DNA from: Acinetobacter vivianii | GTDB taxonomy: Bacteria; Pseudomonadota; Gammaproteobacteria; Pseudomonadales; Moraxellaceae | Direction: 5' to 3' | Length of the DNA: 64,000 nucleotides | Assembly (NCBI RefSeq): GCF_014635885.1 | Contig: NZ_BMDR01000005.1 | Location: 310,001-374,000, forward strand | In this document: in pieces, positions 17,083 to 25,552 of the stretch | Layout: each line of letters starts with the position of its first letter | How positions within the stretch are numbered: the first letter of the stretch is position 1 | Program-made: the position numbers and the translations under genes | Notes under the pieces: generated by a model | Seen by the model: only the letters and a program-made list of their open reading frames with translations | Told to the model about the DNA's origin: nothing | The model's database searches: none

Positions 17083-19689
17083 ATGAATATTGCGGCACAG
17101 CCTCCTGTACAAGCAGATCAAACCATTTATTTAAAAGATTATCAAAAGCCAGCTTTTTTAGTTGAATCGATCAACTTGGATATTCAGATTTATGATGACC
17201 ATACCCTTGTGGACTCAACATTGGTGATGAAGCGCCAAACTGCAGGTGATTTAATCCTGTTGGGTCGTGATCTTGAATTAAAATCTATCCAATTAAATGG
17301 TCAGTTGCTCAATCAAGATCAGTATCGTTTAGACAGTGAGCAGTTGGTGATCACCGATGCACCAGATCAGGTCATTATTCAAACTCAGGTCGTGATTCAC
17401 CCCGAATCAAATACCCAGCTTGAAGGTCTGTATCAGGCAGGTGACTTGTTCGTGACTCAGAATGAACCTGAAGGTTTCCGTAAAATTACCTTCTATCCAG
17501 ATCGTCCAGATGTGCTCGCTGAATTCACCACTCGTGTAGAAGCCGATAAGAAATATCCAGTATTGCTCGCAAACGGGAATTTATTGGAAACAGGTGATGC
17601 CGGTAATGGCCGTCACTTTGCGATTTGGCAAGATCCAACCAAAAAGCCAAGCTATTTATTCGCTTGTGTGATTGGTGATCTGGCCGTATTGAAAGATCGT
17701 TACACCACTTCGGAAGGCCGAGATGTGGCATTAGAAATCTATGCGATTGAAAAAGATATTCCTAAATGTCATATCGCAATGGAAGCTTTAAAGCATTCAA
17801 TGCGTTGGGACGAAGAACACTATGGCCGTCCTTACGATCTCGATAACTACATGATCGTTGCGGTAAGTCAGTTCAACATGGGCGCAATGGAAAATAAAGG
17901 TTTAAATATCTTTAATACTTCATGTGTGTTGGCCGATGAAGAATACACCACGGATGCTGCGATTATGCGGGTTCAGTCGGTCATTGCTCATGAATATTTC
18001 CATAACTGGACAGGTAACCGAATTACCTGTCGTGACTGGTTCCAACTTTGCTTAAAAGAAGGCTTAACTGTTTTCCGTGATCAGTCTTTCTCTGAGGATT
18101 TGCAATCTGCTGCGGTACAGCGTATTGACGACGTAGCCGTATTAAAATCGCATCAGTTCCCAGAAGATGCGGGTCCATTGTCACATCCGCCACGCCCAGA
18201 CCATTTCGTCGAAATTAATAACTTCTACACGGCGACCGTGTATGAAAAAGGTGCGGAAATTAACCGCATGATGGCGACATTACTCGGTAAAGAAAAATAT
18301 CGTCAGGGTACAGATGAATACTTCCGCCGTTATGACGGACAAGCGGTTACGGTTGAAGATTGGGTTGCTGCATTGAGTGCAGGTTCAGGCGTAGATCTCT
18401 CCAACTTCCTGACGTGGTACAACCAGCCAGGTACGCCAAAGCTAGAAGCCAAAGGTGAGTATGATGCGGCTGCACAAACTTATCGTCTCAGCTTAAAACA
18501 AAGCCTAAAAGCGCATCCTAAATATCCAGACTTGAAGGCAGTGCCGATTCCTGTGGCTTTGGCGTTATTTAATGCCCATACAGGTGAGCAATACACCTTG
18601 CACAGTGCTGATTTGTTTGTTAATGATGTGAAAGATGGCGTGTATTTATTTGATCAGGATCAAGTCACCATTGAATTTACTGGTGTGACTGAACAACCTG
18701 TTGCATCATTATTACGTAATTTCTCTGCGCCTGTGAATTTGGTATTTGATTATTCTGATGAAGATCTTGCCTTTCTAATCCAGCATGAAACCAATGGTTT
18801 TAACCAGTGGCAAGCCACACAAACTTTATTGGAACGGATTTTATTAGCAGATCACAAAGCCGATATTTATATTCAGGCTATTCAAAACACCTTACCTGAG
18901 CTAGTGAATAAGGATCCTTTGTTGGCATCACGTTTATTTGATGTGCCTAGCGAGAATTATTTAGGTAGCCGTATCGATCAGGACTACGAACCTGAGTTGG
19001 TGCTGGAAAAACGCGAAGCAGTGTTGAATCGTTTAGCACGCGAATTGGGTTCATTCTGGAAAGATACTTATCTGGCCTTGGATCCGGCATTGCAAAAAGA
19101 GTTTTCTTTGGCAATGGGGGTGCGTGCGCTCAAAAATATCATGTTAAATATGCTGGCGCGTCAGGGTGATGAATCTGTCTTTGAGCTGGCTTATGCGCAA
19201 TACCAACAAACGGGCAATATGTCTGAACGTTTAGGCGCATTACGTGTTTTGGTCTGGAATGATGCACCACAGGCACAAGCTGCATTAGCGGATTTCTATA
19301 ACCGTTTTAAAGATGAAGCTTTGTCTTTGGATCAATGGTTTACCATTCAGGCATCTAATCCAAATGCGACAGCTGAAACTATTGAATATCTCACCAAGCA
19401 TGTGGACTATGATCTCGGCACACCAAACCGTATCCGTTCGGTTAGCGGTGGTCTGGCCGCCAATCCTGTGAATACGTGGAGCTTTGGTGTTGATCATTTC
19501 ATTGAGTTGGCAGCTTATTTGGATGAGAAAAATCCAATCTTAGGCTCGCGTTTACTGCAAGTGCTTTCTCGCTGGTACACTTTGGCTGAACCGCAACGCA
19601 CTCAAGTTCAGCAAGCGCTTAAAGCATTGCAACCGAAAGTAAAATCTAAAAATGTAGTAGAGACATTAAATAGCTTGTTAAGTATTTAA
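17083..19689 (+). CDS. pepN: aminopeptidase N (M1 family)
   Basis: 868 residues, the usual size of bacterial PepN. This zinc metallo-aminopeptidase removes N-terminal residues from peptides in the cytosol. The substrate-recognition motif is FNMGAMENKGLN. The zinc site is HEYFHNW with H303, E304 and H307 and the third ligand in KEGLTVF. Strong AAGGA ribosome site before ATG 17083. Monocistronic, closed by a terminator at 19712-19740. Confidence 0.97.
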   Translation: MNIAAQPPVQADQTIYLKDYQKPAFLVESINLDIQIYDDHTLVDSTLVMKRQTAGDLILLGRDLELKSIQLNGQLLNQDQYRLDSEQLVITDAPDQVIIQTQVVIHPESNTQLEGLYQAGDLFVTQNEPEGFRKITFYPDRPDVLAEFTTRVEADKKYPVLLANGNLLETGDAGNGRHFAIWQDPTKKPSYLFACVIGDLAVLKDRYTTSEGRDVALEIYAIEKDIPKCHIAMEALKHSMRWDEEHYGRPYDLDNYMIVAVSQFNMGAMENKGLNIFNTSCVLADEEYTTDAAIMRVQSVIAHEYFHNWTGNRITCRDWFQLCLKEGLTVFRDQSFSEDLQSAAVQRIDDVAVLKSHQFPEDAGPLSHPPRPDHFVEINNFYTATVYEKGAEINRMMATLLGKEKYRQGTDEYFRRYDGQAVTVEDWVAALSAGSGVDLSNFLTWYNQPGTPKLEAKGEYDAAAQTYRLSLKQSLKAHPKYPDLKAVPIPVALALFNAHTGEQYTLHSADLFVNDVKDGVYLFDQDQVTIEFTGVTEQPVASLLRNFSAPVNLVFDYSDEDLAFLIQHETNGFNQWQATQTLLERILLADHKADIYIQAIQNTLPELVNKDPLLASRLFDVPSENYLGSRIDQDYEPELVLEKREAVLNRLARELGSFWKDTYLALDPALQKEFSLAMGVRALKNIMLNMLARQGDESVFELAYAQYQQTGNMSERLGALRVLVWNDAPQAQAALADFYNRFKDEALSLDQWFTIQASNPNATAETIEYLTKHVDYDLGTPNRIRSVSGGLAANPVNTWSFGVDHFIELAAYLDEKNPILGSRLLQVLSRWYTLAEPQRTQVQQALKALQPKVKSKNVVETLNSLLSI

Positions 19690-19711
19690 TTCAAGCGTCA
19701 AATACATTGAG

Positions 19712-19740
19712 AAAAGGGATGTCGTCAGGCATCCTTTTTT
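19712..19740 (+). terminator. intrinsic terminator of pepN
   Basis: AAAAGGGATG pairs with CATCCTTTTTT around a short loop. It lies inside the upstream extension of the next open frame, which shows that translation of the hydrolase must start further downstream. Confidence 0.8.
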
Positions 19741-19742
19741 AT

Positions 19743-19771
19743 TTGACAATAATAATTGTCATAAATAGTAT
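19743..19771 (+). promoter_or_regulatory. near-consensus promoter with an operator-like dyad in its spacer
   Basis: TTGACA (19743-19748), 17-base spacer, TAGTAT (19766-19771). The spacer contains the perfect dyad TGACAAT-AATA-ATTGTCA (19744-19761), well placed to block RNA polymerase if bound. Predicted transcription start near 19778. The regulator is unknown. Confidence 0.6.
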
Positions 19772-19802
19772 GGAAACGATTCGAATGCAATGGATGACTG
19801 CA

Positions 19803-20489
19803 ATGGAAATAAAAACAATCACATTACCGACACGTCAAATCGAAGTAGAAGTTTATGTACCAGCACAGGCTTCGGAAAAAGCGCCTGCGATTTTATTATT
19901 ACACGAGTTATTCGGTATCCTTGATGTATATCGGGAAGATGCTCAAGACTTGGCAGAACGTGGCTATCTGGTTTATGTGCCTAATCTGTTTAGTGGCGGT
20001 GCAGTTAAATATTGTATTCGCGCAATGGTGAGCAAAGCAGGACGCAGTAACGCAGCGGATAGTGAGGTCAATCAGGAAATCCATGTATTGCTAGATGCAC
20101 TCAAAGCAGATCCACGTTCAAATGGTCGTTTAGGTATGTTGGGACAATGCTTAACAGGTGGCTATGTGATCCAGATGGCGAAACGTGACGATATGCTGGC
20201 ACCTGTGGTTTATCATCATTCTTTAGGGATCGAAGGTGCAGGGATTCCGAAAAAAGAATCTCTGGATGAGGTGCGTATTTTACAGGGACACTGGTCGAAT
20301 GTAGATCCATTTTGTCCAGCAACCAAGCGTAAGCAACTGATCCAGCAATTGGGAGATCGGGTCGAGGCCTATACCTATAATATGCCGCATGGTTTTCGTA
20401 GCGTCAGTCGTGGATTGCCTGAGGCCAAAGTGGTCTGGCAACGTACGCTGGACTTTTTTGATCGGGAATTAAAACAAAACATAATATAA
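19803..20489 (+). CDS. dienelactone hydrolase family protein
   Basis: 228 residues from ATG 19803, chosen because the predicted transcript starts near 19778 and GGATG lies 8 bases upstream; in-frame ATGs at 19785 and 19794 are alternatives. The nucleophile is a cysteine in GQCLTGGY, as in dienelactone hydrolases, with the catalytic His in MPHGFRS and the LLLHELFG oxyanion region near the start. The family hydrolyses dienelactones or related esters. No aromatic-degradation genes flank it, so the substrate is open. Cytosolic. Confidence 0.8.
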   Translation: MEIKTITLPTRQIEVEVYVPAQASEKAPAILLLHELFGILDVYREDAQDLAERGYLVYVPNLFSGGAVKYCIRAMVSKAGRSNAADSEVNQEIHVLLDALKADPRSNGRLGMLGQCLTGGYVIQMAKRDDMLAPVVYHHSLGIEGAGIPKKESLDEVRILQGHWSNVDPFCPATKRKQLIQQLGDRVEAYTYNMPHGFRSVSRGLPEAKVVWQRTLDFFDRELKQNII

Positions 20490-20554
20490 ATCATTGGAAC
20501 AACAGGTTATTATTGATAAATATTAACTTTTAGAAATAAAAAAGTGAGGGGAAA

Positions 20555-20992
20555 ATGTCTGATAAATACGAGTATGCAGGCTTCTGGATCCGTGTTGGCG
20601 CAGCAATTATTGATTCAATTATCGTGATTGTGGCGCTGATTCCACTAACCATGATTTTTGGTGGTGGAGAAACCACGGTGGCTTCTGATGGATTTTCATC
20701 ATTCCAGTTCATGTCGACCTCAGACTGGATCTGGCAAATCATCACCGCCGTCTTTTATATTTTCTGCTGGATTAAATTTGCAGGTACACCGGGTAAGCGT
20801 TTATTGCGTTTAAAAGTGCTGGATGAAAAAACGGGTGAAAATGTAACTGTCGGGCAAGGGATTATTCGCTACATTGGCTATATTCCTGCAACATTGGTAT
20901 TTTTCATTGGTTTAATCTGGGTTGCTTTCGATGCCAAGAAACAGGGCTGGCACGACAAAATGGCAAAAACAGTTGTGGTAAGAGAGCTTTAA
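20555..20992 (+). CDS. RDD family membrane protein
   Basis: 145 residues with a GAGGGG ribosome site. The N-terminus (YAGFWIRVGAAIIDSIIV) has the Arg-Asp-type signature that begins RDD proteins. Three hydrophobic segments are visible near residues 13-35, 55-75 and 105-125, and GTPGKRLLRLKV is the conserved inter-helix motif. Inner-membrane protein, function unknown; some RDD members act in Na+ or osmotic tolerance. Confidence 0.85.
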   Translation: MSDKYEYAGFWIRVGAAIIDSIIVIVALIPLTMIFGGGETTVASDGFSSFQFMSTSDWIWQIITAVFYIFCWIKFAGTPGKRLLRLKVLDEKTGENVTVGQGIIRYIGYIPATLVFFIGLIWVAFDAKKQGWHDKMAKTVVVREL

Positions 20993-21039
20993 TTTAGACC
21001 GAAATTTTATCATGTAATAAAAAATTCATATTATAGGAC

Positions 21040-21067
21040 TTGTGAATCAATTCGCATGTCCTATAAT
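21040..21067 (+). promoter_or_regulatory. strong promoter of a candidate leader or small RNA
   Basis: TTGTGA (21040-21045), 16-base spacer, perfect TATAAT (21062-21067). Predicted start near 21074. It drives transcription into a region with no long gene, toward the small ORF and hairpin described next. Confidence 0.6.
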
Positions 21068-21073
21068 GCCTTT

Positions 21074-21182
21074 GAATTTATTCACGGAGATCCTAAATGG
21101 GTAGTTGTTCGAGGTTCGGGTTTAATCATCGATTAAATCAAAGCGATTACTGAACAAGATAGCCTGTTAGGTTGGCTATCTT
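21074..21182 (+). ncRNA. candidate leader or small RNA ending in a 9-bp hairpin
   Basis: From the predicted start to the hairpin AAGATAGCC (21156-21164), loop of 9, GGCTATCTT (21174-21182) is about 109 bases. The hairpin lacks a T tract. A third copy of the arm follows (GAGATAGC near 21188), so an alternative pairing of GGCTATCT with AGATAGC is possible, as in switching leaders. It also contains an 18-codon ORF with a ribosome site. The gene downstream at 21301 encodes an outer-membrane-like protein. Confidence 0.45.
21097..21153 (+). CDS. 18-residue small ORF in the candidate leader
   Basis: ATG at 21097 behind CGGAGAT encodes MGSCSRFGFNHRLNQSDY and stops at TGA 21151-21153, three bases before the 9-bp hairpin begins. 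The stop-to-hairpin spacing is what a leader peptide that senses translation would show. It could also be a free micropeptide or chance. No biased run of one amino acid is present, so it is not a classical amino-acid attenuator. Confidence 0.4.
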   Translation: MGSCSRFGFNHRLNQSDY

Positions 21183-21300
21183 GCAATGAGATAGCTTTGA
21201 TATAAATTTTTAACCCTTCTATAAAATTTTGCTGTATTCACAAAATTTATTGTATTGACTGCAACCTGTTTAGTTTCTCACCTAAAATGGGGAGAAGCCT

Positions 21301-21996
21301 ATGTTCTTTCACGCTTCCATTCAATGGATTGCTGTTGTTCAAGCATTTGTTTTATCTGGTTTATTGCTAACTCAAAAAAGTAAGGCTGGCCCGCTGATCA
21401 ATACCGATGATGTTTCGATTACAACAGCAAAGCATTGTCAGCTGGAAAGTACTTATACGCGTAATAAAGATGGCAGTTGGGGTTATCAAGTCGTGCCTGC
21501 CTGTAATCTCAATGAAAATTTAGAAATATCTTTAGGTTATCATTCGAGCAAAGATATTGATCAGATTCATGGTTTTTCAGCTCAGGCCAAAACCATATTA
21601 AAACCAATGGAAAATGAGTGGGCAGTTGGCTCTAGTTTGTTGCTCTCACGTGATGATGTTTCGCATCATGGTGGCAAGCTGGACTGGTTTTTCAATGTAC
21701 CGGTGAGTTTTGACTTTTTAGATCAACGTTTAGCTATAGATACCAATATTGGTTATCAACATGCAGATGAGCAACTTGTTCGTTGGGGCGTGGCTTCAAC
21801 CTATAATGTAACGGATCGGGTGGGGCTAATTCTTGAAACCTACAATCAGGATCGTCAGGCGCCGTTCTTTCAGACCGCAGTGCAGTACAGCATTATTCCC
21901 AATGTGTTAAGTCTGGAAGCATCATTTGGTGACCGCTTGCATGCAGAGAAACAGCATTGGTTTGGCTTGGGATTGAGTTTTACACCGTCATCATAA
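21301..21996 (+). CDS. putative outer-membrane beta-barrel protein, unknown
   Basis: 231 residues with a strong GGGGAG ribosome site. An N-terminal hydrophobic segment (WIAVVQAFVLSGLLL) followed by SKAG fits a signal peptide. The mature part shows alternating beta-strand patterns with many aromatic ends (LEISLGYHSS, LAIDTNIGYQHA, HWFGLGLSF) and ends TPSS. Probably a small outer-membrane barrel or surface protein; no family recognised. May be preceded by a regulatory leader. Confidence 0.6.
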   Translation: MFFHASIQWIAVVQAFVLSGLLLTQKSKAGPLINTDDVSITTAKHCQLESTYTRNKDGSWGYQVVPACNLNENLEISLGYHSSKDIDQIHGFSAQAKTILKPMENEWAVGSSLLLSRDDVSHHGGKLDWFFNVPVSFDFLDQRLAIDTNIGYQHADEQLVRWGVASTYNVTDRVGLILETYNQDRQAPFFQTAVQYSIIPNVLSLEASFGDRLHAEKQHWFGLGLSFTPSS

Positions 21997-22052
21997 TTGC
22001 AGTATTTCACATTATCCTTCATTAAAAATCATTGATAATAAAGAGGTGAAAC

Positions 22053-22772
22053 ATGCAATTAAAATTTCTGCAACATACCGATTTTTCTAATATTCTGGAT
22101 ACTCTAATCAGTCTTTCAGTGGCATTTGTTTTAGGTGCCCTGATTGGTTTTGAACGTCAGTATCGGCAGCGTACAGCAGGGCTACGAACCAATGTTTTAG
22201 TTGCCGTCGGTGCTGCCATCTTTGTGGATATTGCAATTAATCTGACGGGTGCCGATGGTGCGGTTCGGGTAATTGCCTATGTGGTTTCGGGTATTGGTTT
22301 CTTGGGCGCAGGTGTGATTATGCGTCAGGAAGGTAATATTCATGGTCTCAATACCGCAGCGACCTTATGGTGCTCAGCAGCAGTTGGAGCATCCGCTGGG
22401 GCAGATTTAGTGATTGAAGCGATATTGGCAACTTTATTTATTTTAGCTGCAAATACATTGCTGCGACCTATCGTACATGCTATTGACCGCCGTCCGCTGG
22501 ATGATGATACTGAGGTCATGCATGTGATTTATATTATATGTGATCGTAGTCACAGCAAAGCTGTCATGGATGAGCTGAATTTGACCTTAAAGCATCATAA
22601 TTATCCTGCCAAAGATATTGATGTCACGCCTTTTGGTGAGAAGGAAGTGGAAATTGAAGTTACGCTCATTGCCACCTCAATTGAAGCGGAAGAAGCTCAA
22701 CATATCATTAACCACCTCAATGCCATGCCTCAGGTTCGTCAGGCATTCTGGGACAAAAATACAATAAATTAA
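22053..22772 (+). CDS. MgtC/SapB family membrane protein
   Basis: 239 residues. The N-terminal half has four to five membrane helices with the MgtC signature LGALIGFERQYRQRTAGLRTNVLVAVGAA (split here as LGALIGFERQ and RTAGLRTNVLVAVG), GIGFLGAGVIM and LNTAATLWCSAAVG. The C-terminal 80 residues look like an ACT-type cytosolic domain. Family members act in Mg2+-limited growth and ATP-synthase control. Ribosome site AGAGGTG. A hairpin at 22774-22795 follows the stop. Confidence 0.88.
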   Translation: MQLKFLQHTDFSNILDTLISLSVAFVLGALIGFERQYRQRTAGLRTNVLVAVGAAIFVDIAINLTGADGAVRVIAYVVSGIGFLGAGVIMRQEGNIHGLNTAATLWCSAAVGASAGADLVIEAILATLFILAANTLLRPIVHAIDRRPLDDDTEVMHVIYIICDRSHSKAVMDELNLTLKHHNYPAKDIDVTPFGEKEVEIEVTLIATSIEAEEAQHIINHLNAMPQVRQAFWDKNTIN

Positions 22773-22773
22773 G

Positions 22774-22795
22774 TTTAGGAAAATCGTTTCCTAAA
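22774..22795 (+). terminator. 9-bp hairpin after the mgtC-like gene
   Basis: TTTAGGAAA (22774-22782), loop ATCG, TTTCCTAAA (22787-22795). No T tract follows, so termination is uncertain; it may protect the mRNA end. Confidence 0.5.
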
Positions 22796-22888
22796 TGATT
22801 GAATTGGGATGCATTGTCCTAAAAATGATATATATGGCCTTAATTGTTTCACCTAAAATGAAACCAGCATGATAACAATGAGAACAGT

Positions 22889-24721
22889 ATGAGTTCAGAA
22901 GCACATTCAATCAGTTTAATTGCACCAGTGGTTTTGCTGGCTGCGGCTGTGGTTGCCGTCCCGATTTTTAAACGCATCGGATTAGGTTCGGTACTGGGAT
23001 ATTTGATTGCAGGATTGATTATTGGCCCATTCGGGTTTGCATTTTTCCACGATTCGGCCTCGATTTTGCATATTGCCGAATTGGGTATTGTGATGTACCT
23101 GTTTGTGATCGGGCTGGAAATGCAGCCTTCCCATCTCTGGAGTTTAAGGCGGGAAATTTTTGGCTTGGGCACCTTGCAGATCGTGGCGTGTGGCTTGGCT
23201 TTAACTGGTGTCGGTCTGCTATTTGGTTTTAGCTGGCAGGTGGCTTTTATTGGTGCTGCCGGATTTGTACTGACTTCGACTGCCATTGTGATGCAATTAT
23301 TGGGGGATCGGGGCGATATTACCCAGCCACATGGTCAGAAGATTGTCGCTATTTTATTATTTGAAGATTTATTGATTGTTCCATTACTTGCAATTGTTGC
23401 CTTTATGGCGCCGAATCACGTGGTCGAAAGTACCTCTACGCGTCTTGAAAGTATCGGCATCGGTTTAATTGCAATTGCGGGTCTGATTGCTGCGGGTTAT
23501 TGGCTATTAAATCCTTTGTTCAGGTTGCTTGCTGCTGCAAAAGCACGTGAAGTGATGACTGCCGCTGCACTTCTGGTGGTTTTAGGCGCTGCATTGTTGA
23601 TGCAAGTGAGTGGACTGTCTATGGCGATGGGGGCGTTCCTCGCAGGCGTATTATTATCAGAATCAACCTTTAGACATCAGATTGAAGCCGATATTGAACC
23701 TTTCCGTGGATTATTACTGGGTTTGTTCTTCCTCGGTGTCGGGATGTCTCTCGATTTATCTGTGGTTGCACAAAACTGGCAACTGATCATCAGTGGTGTG
23801 CTCGCCATGATGTTTGCTAAGGCGCTCATGATTTATATCGTTGCGCGTGTAACCAAAAGCCCGCATACCGAAGCTTTAGATCGCGCGTTGCTGATGGCAC
23901 AAGGGGGAGAATTTGCGTTTGTTCTCTTTGCAGCCGCAGTCAGTGCCCAAGTGATTGATAACACGGTCAAGTCTAATTTGACCGCGATTGTGGTGCTTTC
24001 TATGGTGCTGACCCCGATCGTGGGAATTCTTTTTAAACGTTTCACTGAAACCAAAGACTCGATTAATCTGGACAATGTCACTGTTGCCGAAGGCTTGAGT
24101 GGCAGTATTTTAATGATTGGCTTTGGTCGTTTTGGTCAGGTTACCAGTCAGCTGTTACTGGCACGTGGTGTTGATGTGACTATTATTGATAATGATATAG
24201 ACATGATTCAAAACGCAGAGAAATTTGGTTTTAAAATCTATTATGGTGATGGCTGCCGTCTGGATATTCTGCATGCATCTGGTGCTGCGACAGCACAAGC
24301 CATTGTTGTCTGCGTAGATAGTAAGGAAACCACCAACCGTATTGTCGAACTGGTGACCCATGAATTCCCACTCGCCAAGCTGCTGGTTCGTTCTTATGAC
24401 CGTGAACATTCACTCTATCTCGTGAAACAGAAAGTGGATTATATGATCCGCGAAACTTTTGAATCTGCAATCAAGTTTGGTGGCGTGATTCTGCAAGAGT
24501 TAGGGGTTGAGCAAGATGAAGTGCAACGTATTACTGATGAAATTCGTGACCGTGACGAAGAACGTTTTGAAACCGAAATTGCCGCAGATGATGTCTATGC
24601 AGGCGTGGGTTTACAATATACCCATACGCATCCACGGCCAACAGCGCCATTGATTCGCCCTAAACAGACAGGACGTATTTTAAATGAAGAAGAAACGCAA
24701 AAAGATTTAGAAGAAAAATAG
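22889..24721 (+). CDS. Kef-type CPA2 monovalent cation/proton antiporter with RCK domain
   Basis: 610 residues. About 12 to 13 membrane helices cover residues 1-385, including the CPA2 motifs LGSVLGYLIAGLIIGP and FLLGLFFLGVGMSL-like sequence (LLLGLFFLGVGMSLDL). From about residue 405 there is a TrkA-N/RCK nucleotide-binding domain (ILMIGFGRFGQ, TIIDNDIDMI). The tail is acidic and charged. It exchanges K+ or Na+ for H+ in the inner membrane. It resembles KefB/KefC and YbaL; which one cannot be fixed here. Terminator at 24749. Confidence 0.92.
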   Translation: MSSEAHSISLIAPVVLLAAAVVAVPIFKRIGLGSVLGYLIAGLIIGPFGFAFFHDSASILHIAELGIVMYLFVIGLEMQPSHLWSLRREIFGLGTLQIVACGLALTGVGLLFGFSWQVAFIGAAGFVLTSTAIVMQLLGDRGDITQPHGQKIVAILLFEDLLIVPLLAIVAFMAPNHVVESTSTRLESIGIGLIAIAGLIAAGYWLLNPLFRLLAAAKAREVMTAAALLVVLGAALLMQVSGLSMAMGAFLAGVLLSESTFRHQIEADIEPFRGLLLGLFFLGVGMSLDLSVVAQNWQLIISGVLAMMFAKALMIYIVARVTKSPHTEALDRALLMAQGGEFAFVLFAAAVSAQVIDNTVKSNLTAIVVLSMVLTPIVGILFKRFTETKDSINLDNVTVAEGLSGSILMIGFGRFGQVTSQLLLARGVDVTIIDNDIDMIQNAEKFGFKIYYGDGCRLDILHASGAATAQAIVVCVDSKETTNRIVELVTHEFPLAKLLVRSYDREHSLYLVKQKVDYMIRETFESAIKFGGVILQELGVEQDEVQRITDEIRDRDEERFETEIAADDVYAGVGLQYTHTHPRPTAPLIRPKQTGRILNEEETQKDLEEK

Positions 24722-24748
24722 CGCTCATTGCAATTCAAGTTTTTCTCG

Positions 24749-24778
24749 GCCCTCATTTTGATGAGGGCTTTTTATTTT
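24749..24778 (+). terminator. intrinsic terminator of the Kef-like gene
   Basis: GCCCTCAT (24749-24756), loop TTTG, ATGAGGGC (24761-24768), then TTTTTATTTT. Confidence 0.9.
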
Positions 24779-24827
24779 AAAACTAAGAGATAAATTAAAT
24801 GAAATATCGAGAAAATAGCAGGTTGTA

Positions 24828-25478
24828 TTAAGATAGCGTTGAGGTCGCCAGCCTTAAGCCAAAGCCAAAGAATAAAATGCCCACCAGACAAATGCCGCTG
24901 GCAGCAAGTTTATAATTATGTTTGAAGAAGCCAGCAAGTTTGATACCTGAAAAAATTAATGCAGTCAGGTAACTAAAACTGACTATTTGTAAGATGATAG
25001 CCAGAATTAAAAAGCTTAAAGCAGGATAAGCATAGCTTGGCTCGACAAACTGCACGAAGAATGACAGGAAGAACAAGATCGCTTTCGGATTGAGTAGACT
25101 AATGCTTAAAGCGGTACGGTAAGGATGGATCTGGTCTAAATTTGGTAGTGCTGCCAGTTCAGCATGATGTGGCGGCTTGTTCCATGTTTGATAAGCGCCT
25201 TGTAGTAATTTAAAACCTAAATATGCCAGATAACATGCGCCTGTTAATTTTAAAATTACAAACAAGATCGGGAAGGCTTTCAACAAAGAGGCTGCACCTA
25301 GCACGGTACAGAGAATTAAAATAAAGTCGCCTGTAAAGACACCACATGCTGCCGCATAGCCTGTGCGGATGCCATAACGTGATGCCACAGACATCACATA
25401 TAATGAGTTGGGGCCAGGTAATAACACAATTAAGATTGTACCAATAATGTAAGTGGTTAAATCTGTTATACCGAACAC
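24828..25478 (-). CDS. LysE/RhtB family amino-acid exporter
   Basis: 216 residues, the standard size, with six hydrophobic segments. The N-terminal signature IIGTILIVLLPGPNSLYVMS is typical of LysE/RhtB proteins, and LLNPKAILFFLSFF is the second conserved motif. It exports amino acids or related compounds across the inner membrane; substrate unknown. Separated from the upstream transaldolase gene by a terminator. Confidence 0.88.
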   Translation of the reverse strand: MFGITDLTTYIIGTILIVLLPGPNSLYVMSVASRYGIRTGYAAACGVFTGDFILILCTVLGAASLLKAFPILFVILKLTGACYLAYLGFKLLQGAYQTWNKPPHHAELAALPNLDQIHPYRTALSISLLNPKAILFFLSFFVQFVEPSYAYPALSFLILAIILQIVSFSYLTALIFSGIKLAGFFKHNYKLAASGICLVGILFFGFGLRLATSTLS

Positions 25479-25492
25479 GATAGAAACTCACT

Positions 25493-25531
25493 AAAAAACC
25501 GATTTTCGCTAATATAGCAAAAATCGGTTTT
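25493..25531 (-). terminator. terminator between tal and the LysE gene
   Basis: A long inverted repeat AAACCGATTTT...AAAATCGGTTT with GCTA-ATA-TAGC at its tip. On the minus strand it lies directly after the transaldolase stop and ends in a T run. Confidence 0.85.
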
Positions 25532-25552
25532 TATTGGTGAAAATTCGACTAA

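Noticed and set aside
16873..17121. 82-codon minus-strand frame overlapping the pepN start
   Set aside because: It overlaps the pepN start and ribosome site, has no ribosome site of its own and no protein-like family features.
21040..21300. tRNA-like or tmRNA-like sequence (GTTCGAGGTTCG)
   Set aside because: No cloverleaf, no acceptor stem and no CCA-bearing 3' end could be drawn; only the T-loop-like string is present.
21097..22052. MgtL/MgtP-type Mg2+-sensing leader for the MgtC-like gene
   Set aside because: The small ORF is not Pro-rich and a full gene (21301-21996) lies between it and the mgtC-like gene.
22849..23286. 145-codon minus-strand frame at the start of the Kef-like gene
   Set aside because: Pro/Ala/Lys-rich shadow of a hydrophobic membrane-protein start; the real gene is on the other strand.
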